This document shows, in pieces, positions 1 to 10,853 of a stretch of DNA of 64,000 bases; position 1 is the stretch's first letter; every line of letters begins with the position of its first letter. This stretch comes from Adiantum capillus-veneris (lineage: Eukaryota; Streptophyta; Polypodiopsida; Polypodiales; Pteridaceae). The stretch covers positions 2,853,001 to 2,917,000 of the forward strand of contig CM043963.1 of assembly GCA_014529385.2 (NCBI GenBank), written 5' to 3'. The translations under genes and the position numbers were made by a program. The notes below the pieces were generated by a model. The model was not told the origin of the DNA and made no database searches. It worked only from the letters and a program-made list of their open reading frames with translations.

Positions 1-346
1 TTTCTCTACTTGCGTGCAATTGCAAGTTTTTTTTTGTTGGTGCATATATATTTAAGGACACAAAGTCAAGCAGTTTGCAATAGGGATAATACCATTGGAT
101 AATTTGAAAGCAAAAAGATCTTTTACTTCTTTGTATTTTCTTATGACATATGAAATTAAGCATACGTATACTTGAGAGGATTTTGCATTAAGCTATGCAA
201 CTACTCATATGAGCCGTGATGCTTTGAGTTAGTGAACAACAATTTGTAAGTACTCTTCTACTCAACTATACTTCAATGTGGTGTCACGCAGGTAGTACAT
301 TTTTTGTCCTTTTTATGTCTAGCCTAGTCCATTGGTCACCAACACA

Positions 347-515
347 CAGATTCGCCGATTTAGGTAGTGTATCGATACTCATCTTGGTGCAGATCCGCCG
401 ATTTAGGCAGCACATTGAAAATTACAGATTCATGATTTTTAAACAATACCACATGCAGATTCGTTGATTTAGGCAGCACGTCTTATTGGTGTAGACTCGC
501 CGGTTGAGGCAACAC
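347..515 (+). repeat. Four degenerate copies of a 23-24 bp motif
   Basis: A motif of the form CAGATTCGCCGATTTAGGCA followed by GCAC appears at 347-370, 390-413, 456-479 and 493-515 with a few mismatches each. Spacing is irregular (43, 66 and 37 bp), so this is a clustered motif rather than a clean tandem array. A related string (GATTTAGGCAGCA) occurs in the 3' non-coding regions of the two family B elements near 38900 and 60550. Function unknown. Confidence 0.5.
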
Positions 516-1123
516 CGATCACAAAATCATGCTGCAGTGTGGCCACCACTGTAACTGGCATCATTTTGTTACCCGGGTACATCATGAAAGTGATTTGGAT
601 TTGGTCTTATATTGTGGAATTGGAATTGGATTGGGATTTGATACCTGATGATTCTTTTATCACGGCAGTGTTTATGTGATGAGACTTGACATTATGAGAT
701 TGATGATGAGTGTGACCAATGATATCCTGATTCATCAGGGTATGACATATACTGCTTATTCTAGTGGTATGGGACACTAGAATAGGTAGTATGTGGATGA
801 AGGCAAGCATAAGCAAATGTTGTCTAATTTTATAAATTTTTTACTATTTGATACAGATTGGCAAGTATTGTTTGCAGATTTTTATCTTCGCAACTGAGGA
901 CAGTTGCTTTTCAACGGAGAGGTATGTTATAGTATTGATATTTTATTATCTATTGCAGCTGACAGGTGGCAAAAGCATCAGCAGATAATGGATTATGCAG
1001 AAGGATGTTACATTTTATGTATATTTGATTATTCAAGTGCTCTTTATGAAGTTCGGCCATTTATGACCGGCCGGCCAGTTTGTACTCACAATTGACCATT
1101 TAAGAAATCTATAAAACAAATAC

Positions 1124-1152
1124 GTGCAAGAGGGAAATGGTCACTCTTGCAC
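1124..1152. other. 9-bp perfect inverted repeat (hairpin)
   Basis: GTGCAAGAG at 1124-1132 and its exact complement CTCTTGCAC at 1144-1152 enclose an 11-base loop. A G-run follows directly (1153-1158), giving a polypurine-like end. It could be the 3' edge of an unrecognised retroelement, but no matching LTR pair is visible. Confidence 0.35.
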
Positions 1153-1430
1153 GGGGGGAGATTGCACCCAGTGTCCGTGTTGTCCTTCTCTCCTCTCTTC
1201 TCTCTCGCCGTGCCAACGTAGCACTCCGCTCTAGGAGGTGCGCTTGCACATGCCCTGTTGCGTTGTCTCGTTCTTGCTCTCTCAATCTATCTCCCTCTCC
1301 GTCTCTCTGTGCTCGTGTGCAGCTTGATTATGTGCAAGGATAGTTGGGCCAGGTATGCAGATTTGTGTGTTTCATCATCTATAGTATCTAGTTTTGGTAT
1401 TTTGCAGGGAACTCCATGCCTCTGGCTGTA

Positions 1431-2224
1431 GCATGGATAAAGGCCAAGACTTTGTCCGTAGCACCAAAGGTACCATCATAGGTAAGGAAAGAGATGCTCT
1501 TCCCTCCCTCTTTGAATTTCTTCAACTTGGATGACCTCTTCCATGCAGCATAGAATTTCCTATGGCCTCTTCCTTTTGATGGTTCAAAGGTTGCACCATC
1601 ACTTTCTTCAGAAGGTGAAGAATTTGTAAAAGGTGGAGAAGAGGGTGACCTCTTTCTCGCCTTTTTCTTGTCTTGATCTTCGTTGTCTTCACCATCACTT
1701 TCATAAGAGGAAGAGGATGAAGAAGACGGAGAAGAGGGTGTCCTCTTTCTTGCCTTTTTCTTCTCTTGCTTTTTATCATCCCTCTTTGAATTATGGCATG
1801 GAGAAGAGTGTGATGGTCTTCTCCTCTTTGGTGCTGATGGAGAGCGTTTAGCCTGCCGTCTTCGTGGAGACATCTCCGTCGAGGTGGCGGGAGACTCACT
1901 TCTTTATCGTTCCTTTGGTGGAGGCTCTTGAGTTCTCCTTTGGGAAGGATATGCGTCATCAAGAAGTAAATTCTTGAGCCCTTCGTATGGATTCTCTTCT
2001 TCTTCCCGAATCGGAGAGAGATCTCTTTTGGTAGTCTCACAAGGAGGCTTCCTAGGTGTTCTCTCGTCATGGGGATGAGCTTGGAGAATCCCGTGAGCAC
2101 GGAGCTACCGTTGCACTTCACTTTGGAGAGATGGATTGCCCATGGTTTGTTGAAGCCTAGAAACAAGATAGTTAACAAGCATTGAAGCATCATTAGTAGC
2201 TTGCTCATGAGCAAAATCAAACAT
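1431..2224 (-). pseudogene. gag fragment of chromovirus-type element A2
   Basis: The frame starts at an ATG at 2224 and can be followed to about 1431, where homology to A1 gag stops. The N-terminal part contains NYLVSRLQQTMGNP, matching NYLVTTLQQAMGNP in A1. Two in-frame stops break it: a TAG soon after the start (CAG in the relative) and a TAA near 1900. The central part is a serine/arginine/lysine-rich low-complexity stretch in which KKKARKR-x-PSSP occurs twice with an acidic serine linker between. It is followed by the start of the capsid domain (KLKKFKEGGK...FLTYDGTFGATDKVLAFI), after which unrelated sequence begins. Not functional: truncated in the capsid domain. Confidence 0.8.
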
Positions 2225-2659
2225 TAATTTCACACTCTTTACTATTGTCAGCCATTCTAACAACTTTTAGGTGTAAATGTTTTAGGTGTACTTTGGCACT
2301 TCAAGCACTAGTTGCTACTCCTCTTTACCCCTTTAGAAAAAGCACTCAAGCTTCTGTACCCGCGTCTCGAATACCATTAATTGCAAGGAATAGAAGAGAG
2401 GGTCTTTCGACACCAAAACAACACCGGCTCCATTCAAGCTTCTAATAGCTCAATAGTGGTTAAGCCGTAGACAAGCCCCGTAGGACTCCACTATTAAGAC
2501 CATAGCTCTCGACCGTGATGCCCCGTTAACTGCACGAAGGCAGGCGCACTGCAAGGCTGAAAAATCCCTATTCTACTTACTCACAGGCAATTAATAATAC
2601 CAACCATTTATAGCTAGCTTGAGGACCTCCCTTCTTGAGAAAGAAAAGAGAAACCTTGT

Positions 2660-2671
2660 GCTCTGATACCA
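2660..2671 (-). other. Primer binding site, initiator tRNA-Met type (A2)
   Basis: On the minus strand the sequence TGGTATCAGAGC directly follows the LTR end. It is the classical plant retroelement primer site, complementary to the 3' end of initiator tRNA-Met. Confidence 0.9.
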
Positions 2672-2672
2672 A

Positions 2673-4259
2673 TGTAACATTTAATGGCCTAATAACTTGT
2701 GTGTAGCAAAAATTAGCATGAACGTAGTGGGCATTTCATTAGAATAGATTCCTAATGAGAATTACAAGAGTGCTTGGGTGGAGAGAGCAACAAGAAGCAT
2801 AACACCTAGTTAGATAGCATCAACAATACTTTCAAAAGAGAGAGAAATTAAGCTATTGAAAACAGTTGAGGACTGGATTTGCATGGAGCCGGTCCCCCCT
2901 CCAAAAGGCTTTGTATTATGGTTTCTCCCATCAAGAGAGACATTGTACAATACAATTCTTTGTGTTCCTTCAAGACTAGCTAGTGCAATGAAGATGAAAG
3001 CTTCATGCACTAAGCAAAACACTTAGCAAACACAACTTAAATTATCCCCGGTCTCAGACCCAAGACCTCACACACCTTCGAAGATGGTGAGAGCTAGCAA
3101 GGTATGAGAGTAGATTGAGAGGAAGAAGGAGTATCTTACGAGAAAGATGTACATCTCCTCACATAATCACTCATATTAGCATAGCTTAGCTTAGTAATTA
3201 ACTTGGTAGAGGAGATGAGCATGCATTGAAGCTTGGCTCTTGGTTGGATTTGCATCCACATGCCAAGAGTGTGTCGATGTAGGCTTCTATCTCACAAGCT
3301 TGGAGTAGGTGATGAGCTCTCCATTAAAGCTTGGGAAGAGATGGTCTTCTTTGCTTCACACATAGACTGTGTGTGAGTGTGTGTTTGATAATGCCTTGCC
3401 AAAAATCAGCCCCCTCTCTCTCTTGGGCGAGCCCTCTTGCTATTTGCTCTTGCTATCTCCCCATTGGCCCTCCCCAAGTCAAGCCAATGATTATTGCGCA
3501 GCATAAGGGATAGCCTTTTGACATGTGTCCCCCTTTCCCCTTTTGTGAGAGCTTTAGGTAATTTAATAATTAAACTAGACTCTCATTAGGGAACCCCTTT
3601 GCCTCCTGGCCAATAGGATTCACGCAAGCCATTGGGCAGATGAATGCTCATTGGACCCCTTGGGAGACTGTCCAATAGTCATCTAGGAGACTTAATTCCC
3701 ATTGGTTCTTTTATTAAGTGTTTTTAAATTAATTAAACTAGATTTACTCTAGCATAATTCTCGTTGGTCCACCTCCAAGGCCATCCAATAGGAATTGGGC
3801 ACACCTTGTGGGCACTGGGCTAGGGAGTTGACATGTGTCCCTAATTCCCTTTGTGTAAAGGGGGCCTGTGTGTGTTTGTGACTTTCTCTCTCATCCCCTA
3901 CTCCCAAGGCTCACCCCCTCCTATGTAGGGATTTGAAAAGACTTTTTGGTCACACACAAAGTATCCAATTTCCCCTAGGGTTGACCTTTGGACACAACGT
4001 TTGAATTTTGGAACCTTAGCATTTTGGAAGTCTTAATGGTCTGAACCTTAGGGTCTTTTTAGCCCATTGTTGCACATGGATCTTTTGCAGATGGCCCCCC
4101 CTTTGGATCCCTATTTTCCCTCCTTTGGATCCCTACTGTGGCCGGTCTGCTAGCTTAACCAATATTCTAGCTTTTTCTCCCCTGGCACTTCCCCATATTA
4201 AATGATCAGTTTAACATGAGAAAATCATTTAGGAGAATCAGATATTGATTATTATGACA
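2673..4259 (-). repeat. 5' LTR of A2 (about 1587 bp)
   Basis: The LTR begins (minus strand) with TGTCATAA at 4259 and ends in CA at 2673, two bases before the primer binding site. The same TGTCATAA start follows the polypurine tract of A1 at 15954, which fixes the family's LTR boundary independently. Conserved blocks shared with A1's 10000-10200 region lie at about 2880-3100. The LTR contains a short CA-rich tract near 3360-3390, at the place where A1's LTRs carry long CA microsatellites. Confidence 0.85.
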
Positions 4260-7200
4260 TGATGGTAGTTCTAACTTCTGAAGACATGAAATCCATCAAT
4301 TTGGCAATGTTTAACGGCACCTTTTGGGCTTCAATCCCTTGACGTGGGGAAGATGGGATCTCCATTTCTTTGATAGGATCAGGTAGTCCCTCTGTAAACA
4401 TTCTTTTCATCAAGAAGTGAGTACACCCACTTTCCCATGACTTTAAGTCATTTTATTCTTGGATGACACTAGGTATGGCTAAGGGTCTATGGACTTGGTG
4501 AGGTTGTTGTTGCGTAGGGAACATGGTGTCTGTAATTTGGATCTTCCTAGGTGCTGGTTCTAGATCCCTTTGGGTATCCTTTACCAAACTCCTTAAATGC
4601 TTGACTCGCTTAATCTCCTCTATAGGGTTTTGATAAGTTTCTATCTTCTTCTTGGATCCTGGCCATTGTGGCTCATGAAGATCTTCCTTGTTGGTTTCTA
4701 TCTTAGTGGTCATTTTGGTCTCCATGGTTTCACCTGAATCAGAATGCTCTTCAACGTCGTTCATATATATGGGGTCGTCACCAGTCCCTATGTTGGTCTT
4801 TGAACTGGGGTCTGAGTTCGCTGCTTTTTGTGATCTCTTCCTTCGTGTTTTCTTCTTTTTCTGAGATTGGGCAATAGATGCCGTGTCTCTTTCCTCAAGA
4901 ATATAATTTTGTTTTTGGAGCATCGATCGTGTGACTACGTTTACTGGTACCACATGTGTACTTTGTGATGGCTCCTTGGTAACCTCAATCAAGTTTAATG
5001 GCGTGATCTTCGGTGCATTTGGATTATTTGGACATTGGGCAATCAAATGATCTGAGTATCGGCATTGTAGACGTGTTCGTTTGATTGGTTTGCATTAGTG
5101 CGGCATTCTTTTGTAGCCTAATAGGACACTCGGCTACACGATGTGGAACTCCACACTCATAGCATTGAAGAGGTGGTCTCTTAGCAGTGTAATTGATATT
5201 TTGGCCTCTTGCATCAAGAGCAGCTACTTGATAGGCAGGTTTGACTTGTCCCCAATAGTCCTTCATGTAGTATTGTGGACTTTCTTCAAGCACATCCATC
5301 CCATAGGCAATATTAGGATCTATATCTTCCTCACAGCCTTCCAAGCAAGCAATAGATGACTCACGACCCACTTGATTCACAGAAGTGATTCTCGAATGTG
5401 GTGGTTGCGGTCCTAGCATTGGAGGTGGTAAGGGTGTTGTTTGAACAACATTATGGGCCCTAGGGACCATGTGTTGTGCTGTTTGTTCAAGAGGTGGGGG
5501 CGGCATCAATGTAGATACTCAAGGTGTGTCTATCCATACTAAGTGTGGTCTATTGGCCATCGTGCACTTAAATACTATGCAATCCTTAGCTTGATGACCA
5601 TACCTCCCACAGGCATTGCAGTTCCCATTGAATTTTACTCTAAAAGTAGGGCATTCACTGGTACTATGCGGGCCATAGTATACTAAGCACCATTCTTGCT
5701 CCCTTCTGGGATACATATGATTGTTTTGTGGAGCACAATTGTCTCTAATACTCTCTTGAATAGCCTTGGTGAGATCTACTAAAGTCATCTCAGACATCTT
5801 TGGCTCCTTAGCAATAGGCTTTAGGGTCATTGGCTGATGCTCTGATGCTTGCGAGCTAATAGATTTAGGCTCAACAGACACTCTTTCTCCTTGAATCATT
5901 AGATTATCCTCCAATTGGATCGCATTGGTGGTGACTGTTTCCCAAGTGGTGATACCTTTAATGACTAGGCCATTGTAGATATCCTCATGTTGTAATCCCC
6001 TAATGAATCTATCAAGCAATTGATTATTATTGAAGCTCTCATTTGGATTACAACGAGAATTCAAATGCTTTAAGCGACTAATAAAGTCTCTCACCGACTC
6101 TCCTTCCTCTCGTTGGGCTTTCTGGAGCTGAGAGGCTACACCCCAAAGCACTCCCTCTCGTATATATTCTTTTAAGAACGGTCTCCTAAGAGTAGGGTAA
6201 ATCATTTTTTCTTCCACCCTTAGGGTTCTATATCAATCCCCAGCCTTTCCACTTAAGGTTAGTCTTAAAGCATTACTCTTATGCAGGTCATTGTGTTCTC
6301 CTAGAGAATCACATATTTGTTCAAACACTTCGATATGCTTTCTCACATCCTAGTCTCCACTAAATTTTTGTGTGAGCTTGGCTATTTGTACTTCCTTACT
6401 TCTAGGCTCTCTATCAGGCATGTTACGCATATTCTCAGCAATAGATGGACCGATAGCTTGAGAAAATGTTGCCAAGTCACCTAAGTTATCGGGAACCATG
6501 GTTGGAGGTGCTCTAGAGACTACATGTGGAGTAGGTATTGGCATTGGGCTTGGCGCATAGGAAGCCCTAGGATTCCACGTTGGGTACGATGTTGTGCCAT
6601 GTGGTGGCCCAGAGTTCATATGGGTGGCCTGGGCATAGCAAACGTCGGATGTGACATGCTAATGCTAGCCTGTATGGTCCCATGGAAATAAGAGCTTGGG
6701 TGTTGTAGTGTGGAGCATAGGTTGTTGAAACAATGGGAGGGGTAGGGGCTACATGAGTGCGATGACCCATAGGTGCATACGATTGGTACACACTTGTAGG
6801 TATTGTTCCAAGCATTGAGCTACCATGTAGCAGTGCTTTACTAACAAATGAGGTCCATGGTGTGTTTCTCGGCATGCCCATCATTGGGGTAGGCATGGTA
6901 GCCATGATTTCATCAAGGGAAATATGAGCTAGACTTGGAAAGGTAAAGCTATCACTGGTGGGCTCAGATTGCACTGAGACCCCTGACAAAACAACATATG
7001 GAGGATCCATTGGACTTACCGAGGGAGTCTCCATTTGCGATAAGGTTGGTTGTTTAGCCTTCCCTGTATCTAAGAATCTCATGAGACCCGTTGAAGGCAT
7101 GTGGATCCCCTTGTTCTATCTCTCTAGCTCAATGACTCTATGGATGACCTCACAAACTCTTTGTTGTTGATCCTCCACAGTAGTAGCACCCATTGTGGAT

Positions 7201-8003
7201 TGTAGGCCATCTAACCAACCCACATGATAGGTGTGACATGTGTATAGGTCGGTTAGAGTTTTTGTTTGTAGTTCGTACTCCTAGTTCTCATTTAAGAACG
7301 CTCCATCTAGGCTTGAGGTGCTAGGGGTGTCCTTTGTACTAGATGCAATGTTGCTTTCTAGGGGTTGGCCCTTAGCGGTTGGTAAGTCAGGAGCACTCAA
7401 TTGCTCTCCTAGCAAGGATATTGACATACGGACTTTTGCTTTTAACTCTCTTCGTTGCTCCGCCTTGCATAAGCTCTCAATTTCCTTTTCCCTAGCAGCA
7501 ATGATATATCGCTCAACTTCTTGCACTTCGGCAAGGCTTCTGCCATCAAGTAATATAACCTTGGAGGGAAATAGCTCTGAAGAGCCAGGGGGTGCAGTGA
7601 ATGAAGTATTCACGTGCTCATTCTCTAAGGGGCATAGGATTTATGTTGGTCATGAATGGAGAATTTACTTCCCCACCCCCCTCATTTACATCATTAGCTC
7701 CATGTCGGAGTGAGTGGCTCTACTAAAGGTTTCCTTCAAGCGGCTAAGCACGCTCGGCCTAGACCGCGGGCCCATGGCATGCATGTCTTGGCTTGAGCTA
7801 TCGGGATTAGGCATTGGGAAACCCTCCATGATGTCGTAGTAAGAGGAAGAGTCACTAACCGCTATGTTCGGGTCTTGGTTTGTACTATCTTGGGTCCCAC
7901 TCGAGGACCCGGAACCTAAGGTAGGTGGATATTGAGAACTCGCATAAGTCAAAATTATCTCTAGTTTCTCCGTCTCTAGCACACATATAGAGTGCAAATG
8001 CAT
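4260..8003 (-). pseudogene. gag of family B copy B3, broken and interrupted
   Basis: Minus-strand reading from an ATG at 8003, aligned with the long Gag of B1 and B2. The N-terminal block (MHLHS, then MHAMGPRSR, SRLKETFSRAT) matches B2. The proline/methionine-rich middle (7100-6350), the capsid-like block with EYIREGVLWGVASQLQKAQR (6217-5900), zinc-knuckle remnants (CNACGRYGHQAKDC near 5600; CYECGVPHRVAECP near 5140) and the KKKTRRKR basic patch (about 4850) follow in family order. At least six frame changes split it. It ends at 4260, inside a conserved block (DFMSSEVRT in B1), because the A2 LTR is inserted there. Confidence 0.85.
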
Positions 8004-8722
8004 GTGCCTTTGGCACCCTACAAGTGTCGGCGGTGAATAACCTCGAAGGTTAACCGCTTACTTTTTTAGGCGTCCGTTTTCACTTGTTTTTTAATGTTTT
8101 TTAATGATCGGTTTTTTGAGTAAAGTGTGTGATAGCTCAAAACAAGTGTATCACTCAGAGGGTCGTGGTGTGCTTTACAGCACAATGTTCGATCACCTGA
8201 AGCTCCGTTGGTCCTCAAAAAAGTCAATTTTTAGCTACGTGTGAAGCTAAAATATGTAATTTTAAAGGGCGACTGAGGCCTGAGCCTGAGCGTGAGCTTG
8301 GGCTTGGGTCTGCGAGATATTCCCGATCTCGGTTCTACCTTTAACATTTTTTTTATTTAAATTTTTTTAATCTTTTTTTATGTTAAATTCTTTTTGGGAT
8401 AAGGTCACTACGACATGCGCGCGAGCACACACACACTCTACCTACCTACTTACAACTAATACACCTACTGTTACACACTAACACACTTCATTAGCTCTAA
8501 CAGATCTACTTCCTACTTAGTGTACTTTACATTACACAGAACTAACAACTTTAATACTAACACCTTATCACAGAGAAAACACAATACCTTTCAAAACCTC
8601 ATTAACAAAGAAATACATAGTAGCAAAACAAAATCCTTCTTCTCAACACACACACCTTTCCTATAGTTGAAATTGCACCACAAAGAAGCACAGAGTGCAA
8701 CTCAAGCTTAGTGTATGGCATT

Positions 8723-8740
8723 TCCCCGGCAATGGCTCCA
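8723..8740 (-). other. Degenerate tRNA-Asp type primer binding site (B3)
   Basis: On the minus strand TGGAGCCATTGCCGGGGA lies four bases inside the LTR end, at the position of TGGCGCCGCTGCCGGGGA in B1. The plant tRNA-Asp 3' end predicts TGGCGCCGTTGCCGGGGA, so B3 has two mismatches and B1 one. Confidence 0.75.
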
Positions 8741-8744
8741 AAAA

Positions 8745-8989
8745 TGTGCGCGTTTGTCGCACGTGTCAAGGCAATGAACTTGCCAATACACTGTGTGCGA
8801 GCCACAGATGGCTCCAAGCATGCAACTAGCCTAAACTAGTAAGCTCAAAGAAGACGATGGTGTGTCACTCACCGCTCTATGCTTGCTGTCGTGGAGGATT
8901 CCTCGCCGCAAAGAAGAGGGAGACGCCGCTACGCCGTGCTCAACCGCCTCGCCGTCGTCGTGCCGCCGCAATGCTCGATCGCACAAACA

Positions 8990-9022
<33 letters not shown>

Positions 9023-9035
9023 ACATACACACACA
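8745..9035 (-). repeat. Partial 5' LTR of B3
   Basis: Reverse complement of the U5/R part of the family B LTR, including the GCTTGGAGCC block and the CT/CA microsatellite at 8995-9040. Compared with the 575-588 bp LTRs of B1 and B2, about half is missing. The missing part would begin just at the CA repeat. Confidence 0.8.
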
Positions 9036-9040
9036 CACAC

Positions 9041-9717
9041 CCTCAACCAAGGCAATCTTGATACAACAAAAGCAAATAGGACACTTGTAAAGCTCCTCTT
9101 CATGTTGCCCATGGTGTGCCTAATTCCTATTGGCTGGCCTCCCAAGGGGTCCAATGATAATTTAGTTAATTAAATTAATTCTCTATGCATTTATCAAGTC
9201 CTCTCTCTCAAAGGGGAAAGGGGGACACTTGTCCCAAGGCTACCCTTGTTGCTTGAAATGCACTAAGCATGTGATTGGCCAAGCTTGAGGAGTTCCAATC
9301 AAATGCAAGCTAGTGCTAGAAGAGGGGGTCGACCAAGGAAGGAGGGGGCAAGCTTGGGGGGTATACTCTCCCACATAACACACACACCCTCACACAAGGC
9401 AAGCTTGATACAAAGAAAGCAAATAAGACACTTGTAAAGCTCCTCTTCATGTTGCCCTCATGGTGTTCCTAAAGCCTATTGGTTAGCCTCCCAAGGGGTC
9501 CAAATATAATTTACTTAATTAAATTAATTGTCTATCCATTTATCAATTCCTCTTCTCAAAGGGGAAAGGGGGACACTTGTCCCAAGGCTACCCTTGTTGC
9601 TTGAAATGCACTAAGCACGTGATTGGCCAAGCTTGAGGAGGTCCAATCAAATGCAAGCTAGTGCTAGAAGAGGGGGTCGACCAAGGAAGGAGGGGGCTAG
9701 CTGGGGGGGTATACTCT

Positions 9718-9720
<3 letters not shown>
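9041..9720 (+). repeat. 347-bp tandem duplication inside A1 5' LTR
   Basis: The segment starting CCTCA(N)CAAGGCAA at 9041 recurs at 9388. Both copies end with GGTATACTCTCCCACA and an AC tract (9371 onward; 9721-9760). Shared landmarks include GCAAATAGGACACTTGTAAA (AATAAG in copy 2), AAAGGGGAAAGGGGGACACT and GGGGGTCGACCAAGGAAGGA. The 3' LTR holds only one copy (16438-16773). AC repeats border each unit, which suggests slippage or unequal exchange between them. Confidence 0.9.

Positions 9721-9760
<40 letters not shown>
9721..9760 (+). repeat. (AC)20 microsatellite
   Basis: Twenty perfect AC repeats in the A1 5' LTR. The 3' LTR has a shorter AC tract at the same place (about 16774-16805). Confidence 0.95.
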
Positions 9761-9762
<2 letters not shown>

Positions 9763-10424
9763 ATTGTGTGAAGTGCAAAGTGCAAGAGCTCCATCGCCTT
9801 CTCCAAGCTAGTAGAGAAGTTGAGAGCCTACACCAACACTCTTGGCTATGGAATGTGAATCCAACCAAGAGCCATGCTTCAATGCTTCAGATTTCCATCT
9901 TCATTACTATGCTATTATATATGCTAGCAAGAAGAGTGGTGATTTATTTCTCCTATGAATGTTTCTTCTTCCTCTTCCCTACCCTCATTACCCGCTAGCT
10001 CTCTCCACCTTTGAAGGTGTTTGAGGCCTTGGGAATGAGGCTGGGGATAATTAATGCTTTTCACAAAGTCTATGTTATGATCGTGATGCATGAAGCTTTC
10101 CATCTTCATTCCATCACCTAGGTGACAATGAACAAAAGATTGTATTGTACCAAGTCTCTCTTGATGGGAGAATCTATAATACAAAAGCCTATTGGATGAG
10201 GGACCGCGGGCTCCACATAGATCCGGTCATCAACTATTGTCAAGTTCTCTAAACTCTCTCTCTTGCAAAATTATTGTTCATGCCAAGTTAATTAGGTATC
10301 ATGGTTAAGTTACTACCGCTAAACGAGTTCACCGTCTATATTCTCAAAGTAGTCTCGCAAAAATGCTCTCTTTAATTTTCCTAATTCCTCTATTCTCAAA
10401 GTTCATAGGCCATTTCCATTACAT

Positions 10425-10436
10425 TGGTATCAAAGC
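10425..10436 (+). other. Primer binding site, initiator tRNA-Met type (A1)
   Basis: TGGTATCAAAGC directly after the LTR end; one mismatch to the canonical TGGTATCAGAGC that A2 still has. Confidence 0.85.
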
Positions 10437-10853
10437 TATTGGTTTCTCTTTTCTTGCTTAAAAGAGAGGTCCTTAAGTGTCCATAAAAGGTTGGGCGTGT
10501 TTATTACAATATGGTAAGTGGGATAAGGATCTATTATCTTGGTTAAGAAGGACCTAGTTCGAGGTACACCGCTAGGAACTATAGTCTTAATAATGGAGCC
10601 TCTCGGGGCTTGCCTTTGACTTAACCATTATTGAGCTATGAGCAAGCTCAACAGGAACCATAATCAACTGAGCAATGTTAGACCCTCTCCACTAGTCTTT
10701 GCAATCAATAGTGTCTAAACCACGGGTGTGGCTACTTGAGAACTGGTTTTTAAAGGTAAAGAAGAGTAGCGACTAAGGTTTTTGAGGATACCAAAGCACC
10801 AAGTAATCTATATATAAGTTAATTAGCATGGTTGACAATAACCAAGAGATTAG

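Larger units (their letters stand above)
1..1430. other. Spacer without recognisable gene
   Basis: AT-rich sequence in which I recognise no gene or element. The short open frames lack any recognisable domain. Two local structures are listed separately: a degenerate repeat at 347-515 and a hairpin at 1124-1152. The part from about 1160 to 1330 is C/T-rich. The right edge is where homology of the minus-strand family A gag to the plus-strand copy stops abruptly (about 1431). Confidence 0.6.
1431..4259 (-). mobile_element. Truncated Ty3/gypsy chromovirus-type element, copy A2
   Basis: Reading on the minus strand, a complete LTR (4259 to 2673) is followed by a primer binding site, a leader and about 790 bp of gag, then homology to the second copy (A1, from 9036) ends abruptly at about 1431. 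The leader matches A1 at 10570-10640 in reverse complement, and the gag reading matches A1 residue for residue in places. The element sits inside the coding region of a family B copy: sequence to the right of 4259 resumes family B gag in mid-frame. The other end, second LTR and target duplication are not in the window, so this is a 5' fragment. Confidence 0.85.
4260..9035 (-). mobile_element. Decayed family B element, copy B3 (5' half)
   Basis: On the minus strand: partial LTR (about 9035-8745), primer binding site, about 700 bp of leader with the family's CCCAAG-type repeat (rc of 8276-8312), then broken gag reading from 8003 to 4260, where the A2 LTR interrupts it. It matches the complete elements B1 (31462-40353) and B2 (47266-62025) along this whole length and is closer to B2 in Gag. 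The protease region and 3' end lie beyond the A2 insertion and are not in the window. The LTR stops at its own CA/CT microsatellite, where it is fused to A1. Confidence 0.85.
9036..10423 (+). repeat. 5' LTR of A1, truncated, with internal duplication
   Basis: Ends with CATTACA just before the primer binding site. It lacks the TGTCATAA start and roughly the first 480 bp seen in the 3' LTR (15954-16435). It carries two tandem copies of a 347-bp segment where the 3' LTR has one. Confidence 0.85.

Noticed and set aside
4255-4264. Target duplication for A2
   Set aside because: Only one end of A2 is present, so the duplicated bases cannot be paired.
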